From a bacterium (GTDB lineage Bacteria > SZUA-79 > Acidulodesulfobacterales > Acidulodesulfobacteraceae), in NCBI GenBank assembly GCA_021800805.1, contig JAJYYR010000059.1, positions 1-5,294 of the forward strand: a stretch of 5,294 nucleotides of DNA, written 5' to 3'. The notes beneath the pieces are model-generated. The model saw only the letters and a list, made by a program, of their open reading frames with translations. It ran no database searches and was not told where the DNA came from. The position numbers were made by a program, and so were the translations under genes. Of the stretch, positions 4,922 to 5,294 are shown one piece after another; the stretch's first letter is position 1, and each line of letters starts with the position of its first letter.

Positions 4922-5294
4922 AAAAACTTTGCGGTATTTCAGTCCGCTTTAGAAAGGATATCTGCGCCTGTCCCCGGAAAGCCAATTTTCCGGTCAGCTA
5001 TCATAGACTTTAGCCTAAAGGTATTTTCGTCACCCGCTAAAGGCGAAGATGTAACCGTAATTGCCCTTCCTAAAGGGGGAATTGAGGTTGCTTTTGAGGT
5101 GGCAAAATATTTAAATGCGGAATTTTCGATTATTATCGTGAGAAAACTGCCTTTTCCCGATAATCCAGAAGCCGGTTTCGGCGCAGTGGCGGAAGACGGA
5201 AGTATTTATATAAACAGGCAGTCGTCATGGTATCTTTCCGAAAAAGAAATAAACGGCATAATATCCGCCCAAAAAAATGAAATTAAAAGAAGGA
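4922..5294 (+). pseudogene. Phosphoribosyltransferase-domain gene, 5'-damaged and cut by the window end
   Basis: The frame encodes VTVIALPKGGIEVAFEVAKYL, then IIIVRKLPFPDNPEAGFGAVAEDG: the N-terminal half of a type I phosphoribosyltransferase-like family whose consensus reads VLALPRGGxPVAxEVA and VRKLxxPxNPExxxGAV. Such proteins bind phosphoribosyl diphosphate; the specific base or substrate is unknown. The PRPP-binding loop would lie beyond the window. In frame there is no ATG, GTG or TTG between the TAG at 4919-4921 and the LPKGG motif; the first candidate, GTG 5099, would remove that motif. The expected leading FK(D/N)RxxAG segment is represented only by a diverged FRSAIIDF. A damaged 5' end or an upstream frameshift or nonsense change is therefore likely, though a rare start codon cannot be excluded. 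A 7-bp hairpin (4974-4980 / 4987-4993) lies in the odd upstream part. Confidence 0.6.

Noticed and set aside
1..5294. CRISPR array, insertion-sequence ends or riboswitch
   Set aside because: No regularly spaced repeats, no transposase with terminal inverted repeats and no recognisable riboswitch core were seen on either strand.

Overview
The window is AT-rich bacterial DNA with compact genes, mostly strong Shine-Dalgarno sequences and a tRNA that carries its own CCA end. The intact AmmeMemoRadiSam-type radical SAM enzyme suggests an anaerobic or microaerophilic bacterium, possibly from a deltaproteobacterial-type lineage, but nothing here fixes the taxonomy. The regions look like a mix of intact core-type genes and decaying accessory DNA.

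Left part (1-1507). A strong-looking promoter with an 11-bp perfect inverted repeat just downstream leads to a 22-codon, very basic small ORF with an almost ideal ribosome binding site. A 17-bp hairpin lies between this ORF and a minus-strand gene for an 82-residue helical protein of unknown function. Upstream of that gene, on the same strand, is an IclR-family regulator. Near-identical AT-rich inverted repeats lie in front of both minus-strand genes, which suggests, without proving it, that the regulator controls itself and its neighbour.

Middle (1508-3151). The intergenic stretch holds short repeats and the decayed C-terminal end of a GGDEF (diguanylate cyclase) gene. An intact radical SAM gene of the AmrS type follows, then a tRNA-Gln(CTG) with its own promoter.

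Right part (3152-5294). Immediately behind the tRNA is a toxin-antitoxin-like pair: a PBECR-like nuclease-fold gene broken by an in-frame TAA, overlapping an intact DUF2283 gene. Convergent to them is a complete tyrosine recombinase of the Integrase_1 type. This layout (tRNA, toxin-antitoxin pair, integrase) looks like the remnant of a small tRNA-targeting integrative element, although no second attachment site is visible. The window ends inside a phosphoribosyltransferase gene that has no usable start codon in frame and is probably 5'-damaged.

I found no clearly new multi-gene system. The most distinctive points are the operator-controlled micro-ORF at the left end, the nonsense-mutated toxin with its surviving antitoxin, and the shared repeats around the IclR gene.
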